NCBI GenBank assembly: GCA_949297285.1
Contig: CASFRL010000052.1
Location: 27,070-91,069 of the forward strand
Direction: 5' to 3'
Origin: an uncultured Bacteroidales bacterium
GTDB lineage: Bacteria; Bacteroidota; Bacteroidia; Bacteroidales; Coprobacteraceae
DNA: 64,000 bases
How positions within the stretch are numbered: the stretch's first letter is position 1; each line of letters begins with the position of its first letter. A program made the translations under genes and the position numbers. The notes beneath the pieces were generated by a model. It had not been told where the DNA came from. It ran no database searches and saw only the letters and a program-made list of their open reading frames with translations. Shown here piece by piece: positions 27,389 through 37,213 of the stretch.

Positions 27389-29686
27389 TTACTCTTGTTT
27401 CTGTTTCGATTTGCTGATCTCTTCTTGTACGATAGCATCCAAGACAGCAACTGTTGTCAAGTTTACAATGTCTCGTGAAGAGCTTTCGATATCTGTAAAG
27501 TGTATAGGTTTGTTTAACCCCATTTGAATCGGTCCGATAGACTCTGCCAATCCCATTTCCAATAACATTTTGTATGCCGAATTTGCAGAACTTAGATTGG
27601 GGAAAATAAGTGTATTCACCTCTTTTCCTGCCAGTTTATTGAACGGGAATGTCTTATCTCGCAAGGCTGTATTAAGCGCAAAGTTGATCTGCATTTCTCC
27701 GTCGATAGCCAGTTCCGGGTAATTTTCTTGCATTTTTCTGACAGCTTCGTGTACCTGAACAGGACTTCCGGTACTATCTGCACCGAAGTTAGAGTAAGAT
27801 ACCATTGCCATTACCGGTTCATGTGCAAAGAATTTAACCGCATGACGAGCTAATCGAGCAATATCGACTAATGTTTCAGAATCGGGGTGACGGTTGATTA
27901 ACGTATCGGCAAGGAAGTATGTCCCTTTTTTGGTATTCATGATGTGCATAGCACCAAAGTGTTTATGACCTTCCCGAATGCCGATTACATCTTTCGCTAT
28001 TTGTATGGTTTCTGTATATTTAGTGTAGGTTCCGGTAATGAATGCATCTGCATCACCCACTTCAACCATCATCATTCCGAAATAGTTGCGGTCGAACATT
28101 TTTTCTCGCGCTTCGTCTAAAGTGATACCTTCTCGCTGACGTTTTTTTGCCAATATTTTTGCATATTTCTCACGACGTTCAGTCTCTTCTCCACTTCTCA
28201 GATTTACGATTTCAAGACCTTCGAGGTTCAATCCGTTTTGTTCGGCTATACTATTGATATAGTCTGTATTTCCTAACAGAATAGGGAAACATATGCCTTC
28301 TTGGTAGGCTGTAACCGCAGCCGAAAGCATATTTGCATGATTTGCTTCTGCAAATACCACTCGTTTCGGATTCTGGACAGCCATTTCTGTAAACCGTCTT
28401 ATCATCTTGTTGTCGTAACCCATCAGAGCTCTTAATTTGCTTTCATAGGCATCCCAATCGGTAATTATCGGCTCTGCAACACCCGATTCGATAGCTGCTT
28501 TGGCTACTGCCGGAGCAACGGTTGTCAGCAATCGGGGATCGAGAGGTTTCGGGATGATATATTCTGGACCGAAGCTTATCCGTTTCAGATTATAAGCTGC
28601 ATTGACAACATCCGGAACCGGTTTTTTCGCCAATTCGGCAATAGCATAAACTGCCGCTAATTTCATCGCTTCATTGATGCAAGTTGCTCTTGCATCGAGG
28701 GCGCCTCTGAAAATATAAGGGAATCCGAGTACATTGTTGATTTGGTTCGGATAATCGGAACGTCCTGTTGCGAATATTAAATCTGGGCGAGAAGATTTCG
28801 CTTTTTCGTATGCGATTTCAGGATTCGGATTAGCCAATGCAAAAACAATCGGCTTTTCGTTCATCGAGCGAATCATGTCGACAGTCAATACATCCGCTTT
28901 TGAAAGTCCGAGGAATACATCTGCACCTCGCATAGCCTCTTCTAATGTATCGATGTCGCGATTGGTAATAAATTGTTTTTTCGATTCATTCAAGTCGGTA
29001 CGTTTATAGTTGATTACCCCACGGCTATCAACCATTACGATATTTTCTTTTTTGGCGCCCAACATCATATACAGTTTTGTACATGAACTGGCCGATGCTC
29101 CGGCACCATTAACGACGATTTTTACATCTTCGATTTTTTTGTTTTGTATTTCGAGCGCATTCAGCAGTCCGGCTCCCGATATGATAGCCGTACCGTGTTG
29201 GTCGTCATGCATGACAGGAATAGACAGTTCTTCTTTCAATCGGTTTTCTATTTCGAAACATTCGGGAGCTTTTATGTCTTCCAAATTGATTCCTCCGAAT
29301 GTCGGGGAAATAGCTTTTACGGCTTGAACGAATTTTTCGGGATCTTTTTCGTTTATTTCAATATCGAAAACATCGATACCTGCAAATATTTTGAATAAAA
29401 GACCTTTTCCTTCCATTACGGGTTTGCCGGCTAATGCTCCGATATCTCCCAATCCCAATACCGCAGTCCCGTTTGAAATGACAGCCACTAAGTTGCCTTT
29501 TGAAGTGTATTCGTATGCTTTTTGAGAATTTTTCTCTATTTCAAGGCATGGTTCGGCCACGCCGGGAGAATATGCAAGAGATAAATCCATCTGAGTGCTG
29601 TACGGTTTGGTGGGAACAACTTCTATTTTCCCCGGTTTGCCCTGGCTATGATACAGAAGGGCAGCTTCTTTTGTTACTTTTGACAT
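27389..29686 (-). CDS. maeB: NADP-dependent malic enzyme with phosphotransacetylase-like domain
   Basis: The 765-residue protein decarboxylates malate to pyruvate with reduction of NADP. The malic domain (about 1-430) carries [53 protein letters not shown] and the NAD(P) region [14 protein letters not shown]. The C-terminal part (about 440-760) is a phosphotransacetylase-like domain ([40 protein letters not shown]). This domain usually regulates rather than catalyses. The frame opens further upstream, but [17 protein letters not shown] is the family start and the -7 box at 29752-29759 supports it. Confidence 0.95.
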   Translation of the reverse strand: MSKVTKEAALLYHSQGKPGKIEVVPTKPYSTQMDLSLAYSPGVAEPCLEIEKNSQKAYEYTSKGNLVAVISNGTAVLGLGDIGALAGKPVMEGKGLLFKIFAGIDVFDIEINEKDPEKFVQAVKAISPTFGGINLEDIKAPECFEIENRLKEELSIPVMHDDQHGTAIISGAGLLNALEIQNKKIEDVKIVVNGAGASASSCTKLYMMLGAKKENIVMVDSRGVINYKRTDLNESKKQFITNRDIDTLEEAMRGADVFLGLSKADVLTVDMIRSMNEKPIVFALANPNPEIAYEKAKSSRPDLIFATGRSDYPNQINNVLGFPYIFRGALDARATCINEAMKLAAVYAIAELAKKPVPDVVNAAYNLKRISFGPEYIIPKPLDPRLLTTVAPAVAKAAIESGVAEPIITDWDAYESKLRALMGYDNKMIRRFTEMAVQNPKRVVFAEANHANMLSAAVTAYQEGICFPILLGNTDYINSIAEQNGLNLEGLEIVNLRSGEETERREKYAKILAKKRQREGITLDEAREKMFDRNYFGMMMVEVGDADAFITGTYTKYTETIQIAKDVIGIREGHKHFGAMHIMNTKKGTYFLADTLINRHPDSETLVDIARLARHAVKFFAHEPVMAMVSYSNFGADSTGSPVQVHEAVRKMQENYPELAIDGEMQINFALNTALRDKTFPFNKLAGKEVNTLIFPNLSSANSAYKMLLEMGLAESIGPIQMGLNKPIHFTDIESSSRDIVNLTTVAVLDAIVQEEISKSKQKQE

Positions 29687-29751
29687 ATGCTGTAAATTAT
29701 ATATGTAATGTAAGATGAATAATATTTCAATATTTATCAAAATTTTCCATG

Positions 29752-29759
29752 CAAATCTA
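29752..29759 (-). promoter_or_regulatory. -7 promoter box for maeB
   Basis: The minus strand reads TAGATTTG, about 65 bp upstream of the maeB ATG, matching TAnnTTTG. Confidence 0.45.
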
Positions 29760-29883
29760 ATAATTTATATTCGTCCTGAAAATAAAAAATACAAACTATA
29801 ACATTGTTAAATTATGTGTATATGAATAGACCTGTTTTGTTTGCATTAATTAACCATAGTTTGAAGTCTATTATCAAAAAAAC

Positions 29884-29917
29884 TTTGTTTGTTTTATAAG
29901 TTTTCATTTTATCTTTG
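29884..29917 (+). promoter_or_regulatory. Promoter of the tetR-efflux operon
   Basis: Two TTTG boxes (29884-29887 and 29888-29891) stand 22 and 18 bp before TATCTTTG (29910-29917), matching the -33/-7 pattern. The ATG at 29946 follows after about 20 nt of leader. Confidence 0.75.
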
Positions 29918-29939
29918 TTCTGAAATAACAAAGATAAAA
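29907..29939. promoter_or_regulatory. 13-bp inverted repeat, likely TetR operator
   Basis: TTTTATCTTTGTT, a seven-base spacer CTGAAAT, and AACAAAGATAAAA form a perfect 13+13 bp inverted repeat. The left arm contains the -7 box and the right arm ends six bases before the regulator's ATG. Position and symmetry fit autoregulation by the encoded TetR protein. Confidence 0.7.
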
Positions 29940-29945
29940 CCAAGA

Positions 29946-30569
29946 ATGAATAGTGATTTAAGAGTCCGGATCATAGATAAAGCTTCTATTTTGTTCACCA
30001 GACATGGAATTAAGTCTGTAACGATGGATTATATAGCAAGCCAAATGGGAATATCTAAACGCACTCTTTATGAAAATTTCAAAGATAAAGATCAATTGTT
30101 GTTGGAGACTATTTTATATATCCATAAAGATACGGAAGACGAAGCCGGAGAAATTTATAAAACGGCAGAAAATTCTTTAGATCTTTTACTGAAAGTTTTT
30201 CAGTCGACGTGGCATAAAATGCAGCATATAAATAGGAACTACTTCAGTGATATAAAACGATATCATCCGTCGATAGCCAGTGTCTTGGAAAATAATCGCG
30301 CCCAGCGGGCCGGGTATATGGCATCATTGATGGAACAAGGTAAGCGAGAGGGGTTGATTCGTGAAGATTTAAAGTCTCAGATCGCTTCATTTTTATTAAT
30401 GGCTCAATTCGATTTCCTTTTTAATTCGGATGAGGTATTCGTTTCGCAATATTCATTGATTGAAATTTATGAGACGATCTTTATGAATTTTATTCGAGGC
30501 ATTGCAACATCCAAAGGTATTGTGTTTATCGATGAATTTATAAACCGGGTAGAAAATACACAAAAGTAA
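29946..30569 (+). CDS. TetR/AcrR-family transcriptional regulator
   Basis: The 207-residue protein has an N-terminal DNA-binding domain (about 1-52) with the helix-turn-helix SVTMDYIASQMGISKRTLYENF and a helical C-terminal ligand domain. The frame is open further upstream, but the start MNSDLRVRIIDK gives the usual short N-terminus and lies after the promoter. It heads the operon of TolC, adaptor and RND pump, 21 bp before the TolC gene, so it is the expected local repressor. The ligand is probably a pump substrate, not identifiable here. Confidence 0.9.
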   Translation: MNSDLRVRIIDKASILFTRHGIKSVTMDYIASQMGISKRTLYENFKDKDQLLLETILYIHKDTEDEAGEIYKTAENSLDLLLKVFQSTWHKMQHINRNYFSDIKRYHPSIASVLENNRAQRAGYMASLMEQGKREGLIREDLKSQIASFLLMAQFDFLFNSDEVFVSQYSLIEIYETIFMNFIRGIATSKGIVFIDEFINRVENTQK

Positions 30570-30590
30570 ATGCGTTAGAATATAATAGGT

Positions 30591-31967
30591 ATGAAAAAAA
30601 ATCTGTTTTTAAAACAAGCCGGGATGGTTTTTGTGTTCATATTTTCGATGCAGAATGGTCTTAAGGCTCAGGAGAAATCACAATGTTTGACATTGGATTT
30701 GGATATGGCGATAAGAATAGCCTTAAGTGAGAATCCGACAATAAAGGTTGCCGACATAGAAATTACCCGAAAAGATTATTCTTATAAAGGTGCCATCGGA
30801 AATTTACTTCCAACAATAGCCGCTTCGGGAGATTATTCTCGGACGTTGAAAAAGCAAGTTATGTATATGGATGTTGATATCCCGGGTATGGATAACGGCA
30901 TGAAAGTAGGACAAGATAATTCATATTCTTTGGGATTTAATTTTCAGCTGCCGATTGTTGCCCCTACATTTTGGAAAAATATACAATTGTCGAAAGCTGA
31001 TATCGAACAAACGTTGGAAAGTGCCCGAGCTTCAAGATTATCTTTAGTCGATCAGGTTAAGAAGGCATATTATAATATTATGATGAGTGAAGATTCTTAT
31101 CAAGTATTGAAAGAAAGCTATGATAATGCCCGTCTTAATGCAAAAGATTTCAGAAATAAGTATAACCAAGGTGTAGCTTCGGAGTATGATGTGCTGCGTG
31201 CCGAAGTTCAAGTGCGAACTTTAGAACCGGGGCTTTTACAAGCGGAGAATGGTGTAAAACTCTCTAAAATAAATTTGAAAGTTCTTTTGGGAATGGACAT
31301 GGACATAGATATTGCTCCGGCCAATAAGTTATCGGATTATGAAAAGGATATGTATGAACAGGTATTGAATATAGACACCTCTTTGCAAAATAATACAAAC
31401 TTAAGGCAACTCGATTTGCAAGCCGATTATTTGAAAAAAGCATTGACCGTACAAAAAATGTCGTGGTATCCTACGTTGACAGCAACGGGATTGTATAATT
31501 GGAATTCGATGAGTAACGGTTCTATGTTTAAAAATTTCCGTTGGAATCCGTATTCTATGGTCGGATTGACATTGTCTATCCCAATTTTTCAGGGAGGAAG
31601 CCGTTATTATAAAGTAAAAGATGCTCAACTAACTGTTAATCAAATGAAGTTTAATCGACAAGATCTGGTCAAGAACCTGCAAATGCAAACCATATCGTAT
31701 ATGGATAACATTCAAAAATCGATTAAGCAAATAGCTTCGAACAAAGAAGGTGTAATACAAGCTGAAAAAGCATATTCGATTATGCAAAAGAAGTTTGAGA
31801 TCGGTGCGGCTACTTTTATTGAAGTAAATGATGCTAATGTTGCTCTTACCAATGCAAAATTGTCATATTATCAGGCCATACACGATTATTTGGCCGCTAA
31901 GTCTGATTTGGAGCAGGTTACCGGCAATGTCGATTTAAACAGCTATATGCAAAGCCACCAAGATTGA
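30591..31967 (+). CDS. TolC-family outer-membrane efflux protein
   Basis: The 458-residue protein has a signal peptide (about 1-26, SMQNGLKAQ) and the duplicated helical repeats of outer-membrane efflux factors: LDLDMAIRIALSENPTIKVA near the start, LRQLDLQADYLKKALTVQKMSWYPTLTATG in the second half (given in parts here), and FEIGAATFIEVNDANVALTN at the C-terminus. It forms the trimeric exit duct for the RND pump encoded downstream. It is co-directional with tetR and the adaptor. Confidence 0.93.
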   Translation: MKKNLFLKQAGMVFVFIFSMQNGLKAQEKSQCLTLDLDMAIRIALSENPTIKVADIEITRKDYSYKGAIGNLLPTIAASGDYSRTLKKQVMYMDVDIPGMDNGMKVGQDNSYSLGFNFQLPIVAPTFWKNIQLSKADIEQTLESARASRLSLVDQVKKAYYNIMMSEDSYQVLKESYDNARLNAKDFRNKYNQGVASEYDVLRAEVQVRTLEPGLLQAENGVKLSKINLKVLLGMDMDIDIAPANKLSDYEKDMYEQVLNIDTSLQNNTNLRQLDLQADYLKKALTVQKMSWYPTLTATGLYNWNSMSNGSMFKNFRWNPYSMVGLTLSIPIFQGGSRYYKVKDAQLTVNQMKFNRQDLVKNLQMQTISYMDNIQKSIKQIASNKEGVIQAEKAYSIMQKKFEIGAATFIEVNDANVALTNAKLSYYQAIHDYLAAKSDLEQVTGNVDLNSYMQSHQD

Positions 31968-32006
31968 TCGTTTAAAATTTCCAAGAAAATAAAGAAAATA
32001 AATATA

Positions 32007-33038
32007 ATGAACATGATGAAAAATAAGGAGATAGGCATTATATCATTGCTCATTTGTATGGTAGTGTCCTCTTGTACAGGAGAAAAAAAACAGAATATTA
32101 CAGTTGATGAAAAACCGCTTGTTCGGCTTGAAGCCGTAAAAAAACAGGCCGTAGAGCAGATTCAGGAATTTACGGCGACTGTTGAAGCGGATGTTGTAAA
32201 TAACATATCTTCATCGATGTCGTTGCGTATAAATGATATTTTGGTGGAAGTCGGAGATCATGTACATAAAGGGCAGATTCTTGCTCAAATGGATAAAACA
32301 AATCTTTTGCAGTCAAAAACACAATTGGAGAATATCCAATTGGAATATGATCGTGCTCTTGAGTTATATAAGGTCGGAGGTGCCTCAAAACAAAGTTTAG
32401 ATGCGCAAAAGATGCAATTGGATGTCGCAAAGACTACGTATGAGAATTTAGAAGAGAATACCCAATTGGTAAGCCCTATCGATGGAATTGTGACTGCCCG
32501 TAACTATGATAATGGGGATATGGTCGGAGTCGATCCGGTTGTGACTATTGAACAAATGACTCCGGTGAAACTTTTGGTAAATGTCTCGGAGAGTTTTTAT
32601 ACTCAGGTAAAAAAAGGAATGGACGTTAAAATAAAAGTCGATGTTTATGGCGATGAAATATTTCAAGGAAAGGTTAGCCTTATTTATCCGACAATCGATC
32701 CGCAAACGAGAACATTCCCGGTAGAGATCGAATTGCCGAATCGCGATTTAAGGGTACGACCCGGTATGTTTGCTCGTGTTACCATGAATTTTGGTACGCA
32801 AGATCATGTTGTTGCACCAGACCTTTCTATTATTAAACAGGCCGGATCCGGTGACCGTTATATTTATGTTTATAAAGATGGAAAAGTTTCTTATAATAAA
32901 GTCTTGTTAGGGCGTCGGATGGATGACCGATATGAAATTATTTCGGGTGTATCTGACGGTGATCTTGTTGTCGTTGCCGGACAGAGCCGCTTGTCGAATG
33001 GAGCAGAGGTTTCTGTAGAAAGTAATAATAACCAATAA
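32007..33038 (+). CDS. RND efflux periplasmic adaptor (membrane-fusion) lipoprotein
   Basis: The 343-residue adaptor has a lipoprotein signal peptide with lipobox MVVSSC (Cys23). It has the lipoyl/barrel-sandwich halves NDILVEVGDHVHKGQILAQM and TQLVSPIDGIVTARNYDNGD, joined by a short helical hairpin (about 105-150). A beta-barrel and a membrane-proximal domain follow (RVRPGMFARVTMNF; GVSDGDLVVVAGQSRL). It links the RND pump in the inner membrane to TolC. Gene order TolC-adaptor-pump is common in Bacteroidota. Confidence 0.93.
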   Translation: MNMMKNKEIGIISLLICMVVSSCTGEKKQNITVDEKPLVRLEAVKKQAVEQIQEFTATVEADVVNNISSSMSLRINDILVEVGDHVHKGQILAQMDKTNLLQSKTQLENIQLEYDRALELYKVGGASKQSLDAQKMQLDVAKTTYENLEENTQLVSPIDGIVTARNYDNGDMVGVDPVVTIEQMTPVKLLVNVSESFYTQVKKGMDVKIKVDVYGDEIFQGKVSLIYPTIDPQTRTFPVEIELPNRDLRVRPGMFARVTMNFGTQDHVVAPDLSIIKQAGSGDRYIYVYKDGKVSYNKVLLGRRMDDRYEIISGVSDGDLVVVAGQSRLSNGAEVSVESNNNQ

Positions 33039-33074
33039 GTCTTTTTGAACCTTTTTTAATAAAAGAAATAAGTT

Positions 33075-36000
33075 ATGAGTTTATATTCATCTGCAGTAAA
33101 AAAGCCGATTACGACAGCACTTTGTTTTGTGGCGATTGTGATTATCGGGCTTTTTTCGTTAAGTAGATTATCGATAGATTTATTGCCGGATATAGAGACC
33201 AATACAATTATGGTAATAACGGCATATCCGGGGGCCAGTGCTTCAGATATAGAGACAAACGTAACGAAAGTCATGGAAAATACCTTGAATACCGTGACGG
33301 ATTTGAAGCATATTACATCTCAGTCGAAAGAGAATTTGTCTATTGTAACATTGGAATTTGAATATGGAACAGATATCGATGTTGCAACCAATGATGTACG
33401 CGACAAACTGGATATCGTCGAATCTTCACTTCCTGATAATGTCGAGAATCCGATTATTTTCAAGTTCGGGACAGATGATATTCCTATTTTAATACTCTCG
33501 GTTACAGCTCAAGAGAGTATGCCGGCACTATATAAAATTTTGGATGACAAAGTTGCTAATCCATTGAAACGTATAGGTGGCGTAGGTTCGGTATCTATAA
33601 CGGGTGCTCCGGAACGAGAAATTCAAGTGTATTGCGATCCTTTAAAGTTGGAGGCATATAATTTGACGATAGAGGGTATTTCGGGAATTATTGCTCAAGA
33701 GAACCTGAATACTCCGGGCGGAAGTATCGATATCGGTTCTAATACATATTCTTTACGGGTACAAGGCGAGTTTACCGATGCAAAGCAGATGGAAAATATA
33801 GTCATTGGTACTTATGGTAATAAAACCGTATTTTTAAAAGATGTTGCTCGGATAGAAGATAGCGTTAAGGAAAGAGCTCAAGAGGCATATAATAACGGTA
33901 CTCAAGGAGGAATGATCGTTATTCAGAAACAGTCGGGAGCAAACTCTGTTGAAATATCTAATGCGGTTTTGAAGCGTTTGCCGACGATACAAGAAGATTT
34001 ACCTTCGGATGTGAAATTGGATATTATAATAAATACTTCTACCAATATTGAAAATACGATAGCCAGTTTGGTCGAAACGGTTTTTGTTACCTTTATTATC
34101 GTAATGCTGGTCGTTCTGGTATTTTTAGGTCGTTGGAGAGCTACGTTTATTATTATCATTACGATACCAATATCTTTGATTGCGTCGTTTGCCTATTTGT
34201 TGATCTCGGGCAATACGATAAATATCATATCGTTGAGTTCATTAAGTATTGCTATCGGTATGGTTGTGGATGATGCCATTGTCGTATTGGAAAATGTGAC
34301 CAATCATATAGAACGTGGTAGTGCACCCAAACAGGCCGCTATACATGGGACGAATGAAGTTGCCATATCGGTTATTGCATCTACTCTTACCATGTTGGCC
34401 GTATTCTTGCCGTTGACGATGATTACCGGAATGGCCGGAGTCTTGTTCCGTCAGTTGGGATGGATTGTGAGTATAATTATGATTGTATCTACCGTTTGTG
34501 CATTGTCTTTGACACCGATGCTTTGCTCACAATGGTTGCGTCTTGATCCTAAGAAAGGCAAATTATTTATGCTATTCTTTACGCCGATTGAGAAAGCTCT
34601 TGACCTGTTAGATGTTGGATATGCAAAATTAATTACTTGGGCAGTTGGCCATCGGACAATTGTTGTGAGCGGTGCCGCTGTAATTTTTGTAGGGAGTTTG
34701 TTCCTCACCCGATTTATTTCCACTGAATTTTTCCCGACGCAGGACAATGCTCGTATCGGGATAACGATAGAACTTCCGGTGGGTACACGTACCGAAATTT
34801 CAAGAGAATTGGCTTTGAAAATAGATAAAGAATTTCGCGAAAAATATCCGGAGATTTTGATTTCTAATTTTACAGTAGGACAGGCTGATACGGATAATAC
34901 TTTTGGCTCTATACAAACTAATGGTTCCCATATCGTTTCGTACAATATAAATTTGTCCAGTGTCGGAGATCGTGAACGTGGATTGGTCGAAATTTGCGAA
35001 ATGATGCGTCAAGATCTGAAAAAATATCCTGAGATCAAGACTTTTGAAGTAAATGCCGGTGGTAGTTCTGAATCGATGGGAGGTCAGAGTACCGTAGATG
35101 TCGAAATTTATGGTTACGATTTTAATGCGACAGATAAAGTGGCGTCGGAACTATCTAATAGAATGAGGAATTTAAAGATATGTTCAGGTGTACATATAAG
35201 CCGTGAAGACTATATTCCGGAATATCAAGTTGATTTTGATCGAGAAAAGTTAGCTTTGAACGGATTGAATGTGGCAACAGCATCTTCTTATTTACGTAAC
35301 CGTATTAATGGTACGACAGCTTCATATTACCGGGAAGACGGTGATGAATATGATATTACGGTTCGTTATGCTCCGGAGTATCGACAATCGGTTGAAGATA
35401 TTGAAAATATAATGGTGTATAATGCTCAGGGAAATGGTGTCAGAATTCGTGATTTGGGAAAAGTGGTAGAACGCATGACGCCTCCGACTATTGAACGGAA
35501 AAATAGAGAGCGTGTCGTAACCGTAAAGGGGGTTGTCGCTCCGGGTGCTGCTTTAGGAGATCTGGTTCAAGAAACGCAGAATATAATTGCTGATATGGAC
35601 ATCCCGTCTGATATAAGTTTAACTATTGGTGGTGCTTTTGAAGATCAGCAAGATACCTTTAAAGACTTGACTATATTGGGCGTTATGATAATATTGCTTG
35701 TATTTATTGTCTTGGCAGCACAATTCGAGTCACTTACCGATCCCTTTATTATCATGTTCTCTTTGCCGTTTGCTTTTACCGGTGTATTTATCGGGTTGGC
35801 CGTAACCGGAACACCTTTGGGGGTTATGGCGTTGATCGGAGTTATTATGTTGGCCGGTATTGTAGTAAAAAACGGTATCGTATTGATCGATTATACCATT
35901 TTGAATCGAGAACGAGGTTTGTCTATTACCCATGCTGTAATACATGCTGGTAAATCTCGTTTACGCCCTGTGTTGATGACAACGTTGACAACGGTATTCG

Positions 36001-36203
36001 GTATGATACCTATGGCTGTCGGAACCGGTGAAGGTTCTGAAATGTGGCGTTCAATGGGTATGACTGTCGCTTGGGGTTTGTCTGTCTCCACATTGATTAC
36101 ATTAGTCATCGTTCCTGTTGTATATTGTATATTTGCCAAAAGAGGGTTATTCCGTAGACGACGTAAGTTGGCCGCTGAATTAAAAGGATTAGAAAAATTA
36201 TGA
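33075..36203 (+). CDS. RND-family efflux pump (AcrB/HAE1-like permease)
   Basis: The 1042-residue protein has the full RND layout: TM1 at the N-terminus, a large periplasmic loop (about 35-335), TM2-6, a second large loop (about 555-860) and TM7-12. The proton-relay aspartates are in IGMVVDDAIVVLENV (TM4). RKNRERVVTVKGVV-type and GRWRATFIIIITIPISLIAS segments are typical of the hydrophobe/amphiphile efflux group. It is driven by proton entry and exports amphiphilic compounds such as bile acids, dyes or antibiotics. The exact substrates are not predictable. Confidence 0.94.
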   Translation: MSLYSSAVKKPITTALCFVAIVIIGLFSLSRLSIDLLPDIETNTIMVITAYPGASASDIETNVTKVMENTLNTVTDLKHITSQSKENLSIVTLEFEYGTDIDVATNDVRDKLDIVESSLPDNVENPIIFKFGTDDIPILILSVTAQESMPALYKILDDKVANPLKRIGGVGSVSITGAPEREIQVYCDPLKLEAYNLTIEGISGIIAQENLNTPGGSIDIGSNTYSLRVQGEFTDAKQMENIVIGTYGNKTVFLKDVARIEDSVKERAQEAYNNGTQGGMIVIQKQSGANSVEISNAVLKRLPTIQEDLPSDVKLDIIINTSTNIENTIASLVETVFVTFIIVMLVVLVFLGRWRATFIIIITIPISLIASFAYLLISGNTINIISLSSLSIAIGMVVDDAIVVLENVTNHIERGSAPKQAAIHGTNEVAISVIASTLTMLAVFLPLTMITGMAGVLFRQLGWIVSIIMIVSTVCALSLTPMLCSQWLRLDPKKGKLFMLFFTPIEKALDLLDVGYAKLITWAVGHRTIVVSGAAVIFVGSLFLTRFISTEFFPTQDNARIGITIELPVGTRTEISRELALKIDKEFREKYPEILISNFTVGQADTDNTFGSIQTNGSHIVSYNINLSSVGDRERGLVEICEMMRQDLKKYPEIKTFEVNAGGSSESMGGQSTVDVEIYGYDFNATDKVASELSNRMRNLKICSGVHISREDYIPEYQVDFDREKLALNGLNVATASSYLRNRINGTTASYYREDGDEYDITVRYAPEYRQSVEDIENIMVYNAQGNGVRIRDLGKVVERMTPPTIERKNRERVVTVKGVVAPGAALGDLVQETQNIIADMDIPSDISLTIGGAFEDQQDTFKDLTILGVMIILLVFIVLAAQFESLTDPFIIMFSLPFAFTGVFIGLAVTGTPLGVMALIGVIMLAGIVVKNGIVLIDYTILNRERGLSITHAVIHAGKSRLRPVLMTTLTTVFGMIPMAVGTGEGSEMWRSMGMTVAWGLSVSTLITLVIVPVVYCIFAKRGLFRRRRKLAAELKGLEKL

Positions 36204-36265
36204 TTTGTGCTTTGAAAGAGATTGCTAAGGTTTTTGAAGCATTAATAACGATAGAAAAATAATTT

Positions 36266-36559
36266 ATGAAAGCAATATTTATAGCATTCGATCAAGCTCA
36301 TTTAGAGATGATTCAAAGTATTTTGGATCATCATAATTGCCGAGGATTTTCTTATTGGGAAAATATTCAAGGCCGTGGTTCGGTGAAAGGAGAACCACAC
36401 TATGGAAGTCATGCATGGCCGAGCATGAATTCGGCAATATTGACAATTGTCGAAGATCATCAAGTGAATAAGTTATTGGAACTTCTCCATAAATTGGATA
36501 AACAGAAAGAGGCTTTAGGGCTTAGAGCCTTTGTTTGGAATATCGAACAAAGTATATAA
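36266..36559 (+). CDS. Small PII-like (ferredoxin-fold) protein in the efflux operon
   Basis: The 97-residue soluble protein lies 62 bp after the RND pump on the same strand. Its pattern is beta-alpha-beta-beta-alpha-beta: KAIFIAFDQAHLEMIQSILD, a glycine-rich loop (GRGSVKGEPHYGSHAWPSMN), AILTIVEDHQVNKLLELLHK, then AFVWNIEQSI. This resembles the PII/CutA/DUF190 group of small trimeric sensors, where the loop after strand 2 binds ligands or partners. The assignment is from layout, not from a matched domain. A sensor or modulator of the pump is a reasonable guess. Confidence 0.65.
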   Translation: MKAIFIAFDQAHLEMIQSILDHHNCRGFSYWENIQGRGSVKGEPHYGSHAWPSMNSAILTIVEDHQVNKLLELLHKLDKQKEALGLRAFVWNIEQSI

Positions 36560-36574
36560 AAAACAAGATATCTT

Positions 36575-37153
36575 ATGGCTGAAAAAGCAGATGTTATTGT
36601 AAAAATTATGTTGAATAGTCGGAAAAGGAGAGGGGTTTATCTTTTTTCGGCAAGCATGTGCCTTATTACCGCATTTTTGTTTTTTCTGTCTGGGTTTTTA
36701 TACAGACATCATTTCCCGGGATTTCATTTGTCGATATTGTTTACGATTATAGGGATATTTCTTCTCTGTTTTTCTTTGTGGGCTATATACTGTTTACGGA
36801 AAAGCGATTATATAGGCATGATTGTTTCTGATGAAGGTGTTACCGATCTTTCTACCGGTTATCGTATCGGTACGGTTCTTTGGACAGATGTAAATAAGAT
36901 CAAGATTATGGATGATCTTGAGAATTTGCATTATAAGTATCTTGTTCTTGTCGTTAAAAATCCTAATCAGTATATTATGCAAGAACCGACAGAAATCAAA
37001 AAACGTTCTTTGATGTTGAAATTGCATCAATATGGTTCTCCGGTGTGCTTTTCGGTTCGGGCATTGGATTGCCCTTTTGACGAATTGTGTTCGATAATTA
37101 TTTCGCGATACCGTTCTGTTAGAGGAAATGAGGCTCTTATTATTACTGATTGA
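36575..37153 (+). CDS. STM3941-like membrane protein, function unknown
   Basis: The 192-residue protein has two transmembrane segments (about 20-44 and 52-74), then a soluble domain of about 110 residues. The pattern GMIVSDEGVTDLSTGYRIGTVLWTDV followed by LVLVVKNPNQYI resembles the PH-like domain of STM3941-type proteins found widely in bacteria. It begins 15 bp after the PII-like gene and precedes a strong terminator, so it is the last gene of the efflux operon. A role in the pump's regulation is possible but unproven. Confidence 0.65.
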   Translation: MAEKADVIVKIMLNSRKRRGVYLFSASMCLITAFLFFLSGFLYRHHFPGFHLSILFTIIGIFLLCFSLWAIYCLRKSDYIGMIVSDEGVTDLSTGYRIGTVLWTDVNKIKIMDDLENLHYKYLVLVVKNPNQYIMQEPTEIKKRSLMLKLHQYGSPVCFSVRALDCPFDELCSIIISRYRSVRGNEALIITD

Positions 37154-37165
37154 TGATAATTAAAA

Positions 37166-37210
37166 TAAAAACAGAAGAGGCAGATTTTAAATCTGCCTCT
37201 TCTGTTTTTA
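37166..37210. terminator. Bidirectional terminator between efflux operon and nadE
   Basis: AAAAACAGAAGAGGCAGATTT pairs nearly completely with its complement AAATCTGCCTCTTCTGTTTTT (about 20 bp) with a very short loop, and A/T runs lie on both sides. Confidence 0.88.
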
Positions 37211-37213
37211 TTT

